Assembly (NCBI GenBank): GCA_031761405.1
Contig: JASEVX010000003.1
Span: forward strand, 65,028,927 to 65,092,926
DNA length: 64,000 nt
From: Serripes groenlandicus
Lineage: Eukaryota > Mollusca > Bivalvia > Cardiida > Cardiidae
Direction of reading: 5' to 3'
This document shows, piece after piece, positions 1 to 64,000 of the stretch. The notes under the pieces were generated by a model. It made no database searches. It was given only the letters and a program-made list of their open reading frames with translations, and was not told the origin of the DNA. Positions within the stretch are counted from its first letter, which is position 1. Each line of letters begins with the position of its first letter. Both the position numbers and the translations under genes were made by a program.

Positions 1-1305
1 GTTGCTGATAATGTTTTTAAATGTATTTAATAATTATACTTTCATTTTTAGAGATTATAATATTTTCTCTTTGAAATATTCAGTCTTCTGCTAATGATTT
101 ATTGTATGTGTCAACCCTTTCCCACATACAACAAATCTGCAGCAGACGACTTTGAAAACATACTGACAAAAACTGGAAAAATCTTCATAAAAGATAGCCA
201 ATTTGTTAAATAAAGTTGAAAACATTGTGGCCAAAGGGGAAATTGCTCATCATGAACAATTTCACCTTTGGCCACAATGTTTTCAAAAGTTGTCTGCTGC
301 TATCGCGTCAAAATGCGTCTGCAGGTGGGACGGGGTTAATAAGTCTACTTTTGATGACTCTGTACCAGATGCCGTTTGCAAATACTCGCTATCATAACAT
401 TTCCTTTTCTATCAAAAAAATCAAACTCTCTTTTAAACTGAAAGTTCCAAAATTTGCAGATGTGTCATTTGATTTCCTAAGATGTTCTCAAAGTCATTGA
501 CACAATTACATCAGGCAAACTTGAATACCAATACCTTCCGTTAAACAATGATGATCTTGAATGAAAATAAACCTTGATTGCGCATCTAAACAAACAAGTG
601 TTCTGTTCATATCATGACTAAGTGGTTACATATAGATGTATGTATTACTAGATGTTTTAAAAGTCATTTGCTGCATATTTGTTGTATGTGGGAAAGAGTT
701 AAGGGCAAAGTAAACATTATAAAGATGTAATCCACTGCCATTTCTAAATAATCCATTGAAAAGCATGCAATGCATAGTTTTATCATATACCTGCACAATT
801 TTCAGGACAAATAAAACACGACGGATTTCATATTTGGCTAGGACAAATACAGGTATAATATAATATTGTAATGTGCTGTCATTAAAGTATGATGTTACAT
901 CATTCAAAATACATAAGTGTTACTTGATTCACATGCCATTCATAAACAATTTTTTGTGTGTTATTTCATTATTGAATCATTTAAATTTGAATAATTTGTC
1001 TTTTTTTCCGTCTTAAAAGTTTCCCCACATACAACAAATCTGCAGCAGACAACTTTAAAAGATACAAAATGTATCCAGTTAAAAGTATGGATGTATGATT
1101 ACTGAAAATATGGAAAGCATTGTGGCAAAAATAGCTCATTATGAGAAATATCTGAATAATGTCTGAGTAAAAAGACATTAATATTGCAGTATCAATACAT
1201 GCCTTTGAATTGTCTACTCAGTCTAGCAAGGTATCAATTTTAACAAACGTCTGTGAAATACAGTGACGTTTTGCTACTGCAAAATAATATTGCCTATTTA
1301 CTTAC
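1..1305. other. Intron sequence left of exon D5
   Basis: Holds one TTAA-family MITE (111-339) and two half copies of it (about 649-705 and 1019-1160). No coding exon or other recognisable feature. Confidence 0.6.
111..339. mobile_element. TTAA MITE copy
   Basis: Ends caaccctttcccacata and gggacggggttaa; central hairpin around catcatgaac. Left TTAA mutated to TCAA. Confidence 0.75.

Positions 1306-64000
<62,695 letters not shown>

Overview
This window is animal nuclear DNA, most likely from a bivalve mollusc. The evidence is AT-rich sequence, short phase-matched exons with GT/AG borders spread across tens of kilobases, tRNA-headed SINEs, and several families of tandem-repeat elements with GACGG/GACA microsatellite tails of the kind described in bivalves (pearl/HINE-like). 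I cannot name the species. One 200-N assembly gap lies at 32763-32962.

Apart from repeats, the window is filled by one gene on the minus strand. It enters at base 64000 and leaves below base 1306, so both ends are missing. It encodes a tandem array of glycoside hydrolase family 1 (GH1) domains like lactase-phlorizin hydrolase. I resolve 41 exons (about 6.3 kb of coding sequence, about 2,100 codons): domain 1 (64000-51035, its first exon cut by the window edge), domain 2 (50661-34163), domain 3 (31102-22377), domain 4 (21284-11854) and the first four exons of domain 5 (10995-1306). Last and first exons of successive domains join in matching phase, with no stop, start methionine or signal-peptide exon between them, so I read one polyprotein-like gene and not five genes.

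The domains alternate between two gene structures. Odd domains (1, 3 and, as far as seen, 5) have exons A,B,C,D,EF,G,H,I,J. Even domains (2, 4) have A,B,CD,E,F,G,H,I,J. The phase of the inter-domain intron alternates too. The array therefore probably grew by duplication of a two-domain unit. Domains 2, 3 and 4 keep both catalytic glutamates (NEP and TENG). Domain 1 has lost the nucleophile (SSNG) and the active-site histidine (YYWDLP for YHWDLP), so it is probably a non-catalytic domain, as in the pro-region of mammalian lactase.

Three local accidents touch this gene: a tandem second copy of exon EF of domain 1 with a ruined acid/base motif and no acceptor AG; an 89-bp partial duplication that gives exon J of domain 4 a second, frame-breaking acceptor; and a ~50-bp minisatellite whose unit copies the splice donor of exon A of domain 1.

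The introns are dominated by a ~230-bp near-palindromic MITE with TTAA ends (dozens of copies, both arms conserved), tRNA-headed SINEs, a pogo-like TIR element, a ~190-bp palindromic family, a non-LTR retrotransposon fragment, and many minisatellite-bearing elements. Nested insertions show the TTAA target duplication directly and give relative ages. One short unidentified open reading frame (33177 down to the gap) is the only other protein-coding candidate.
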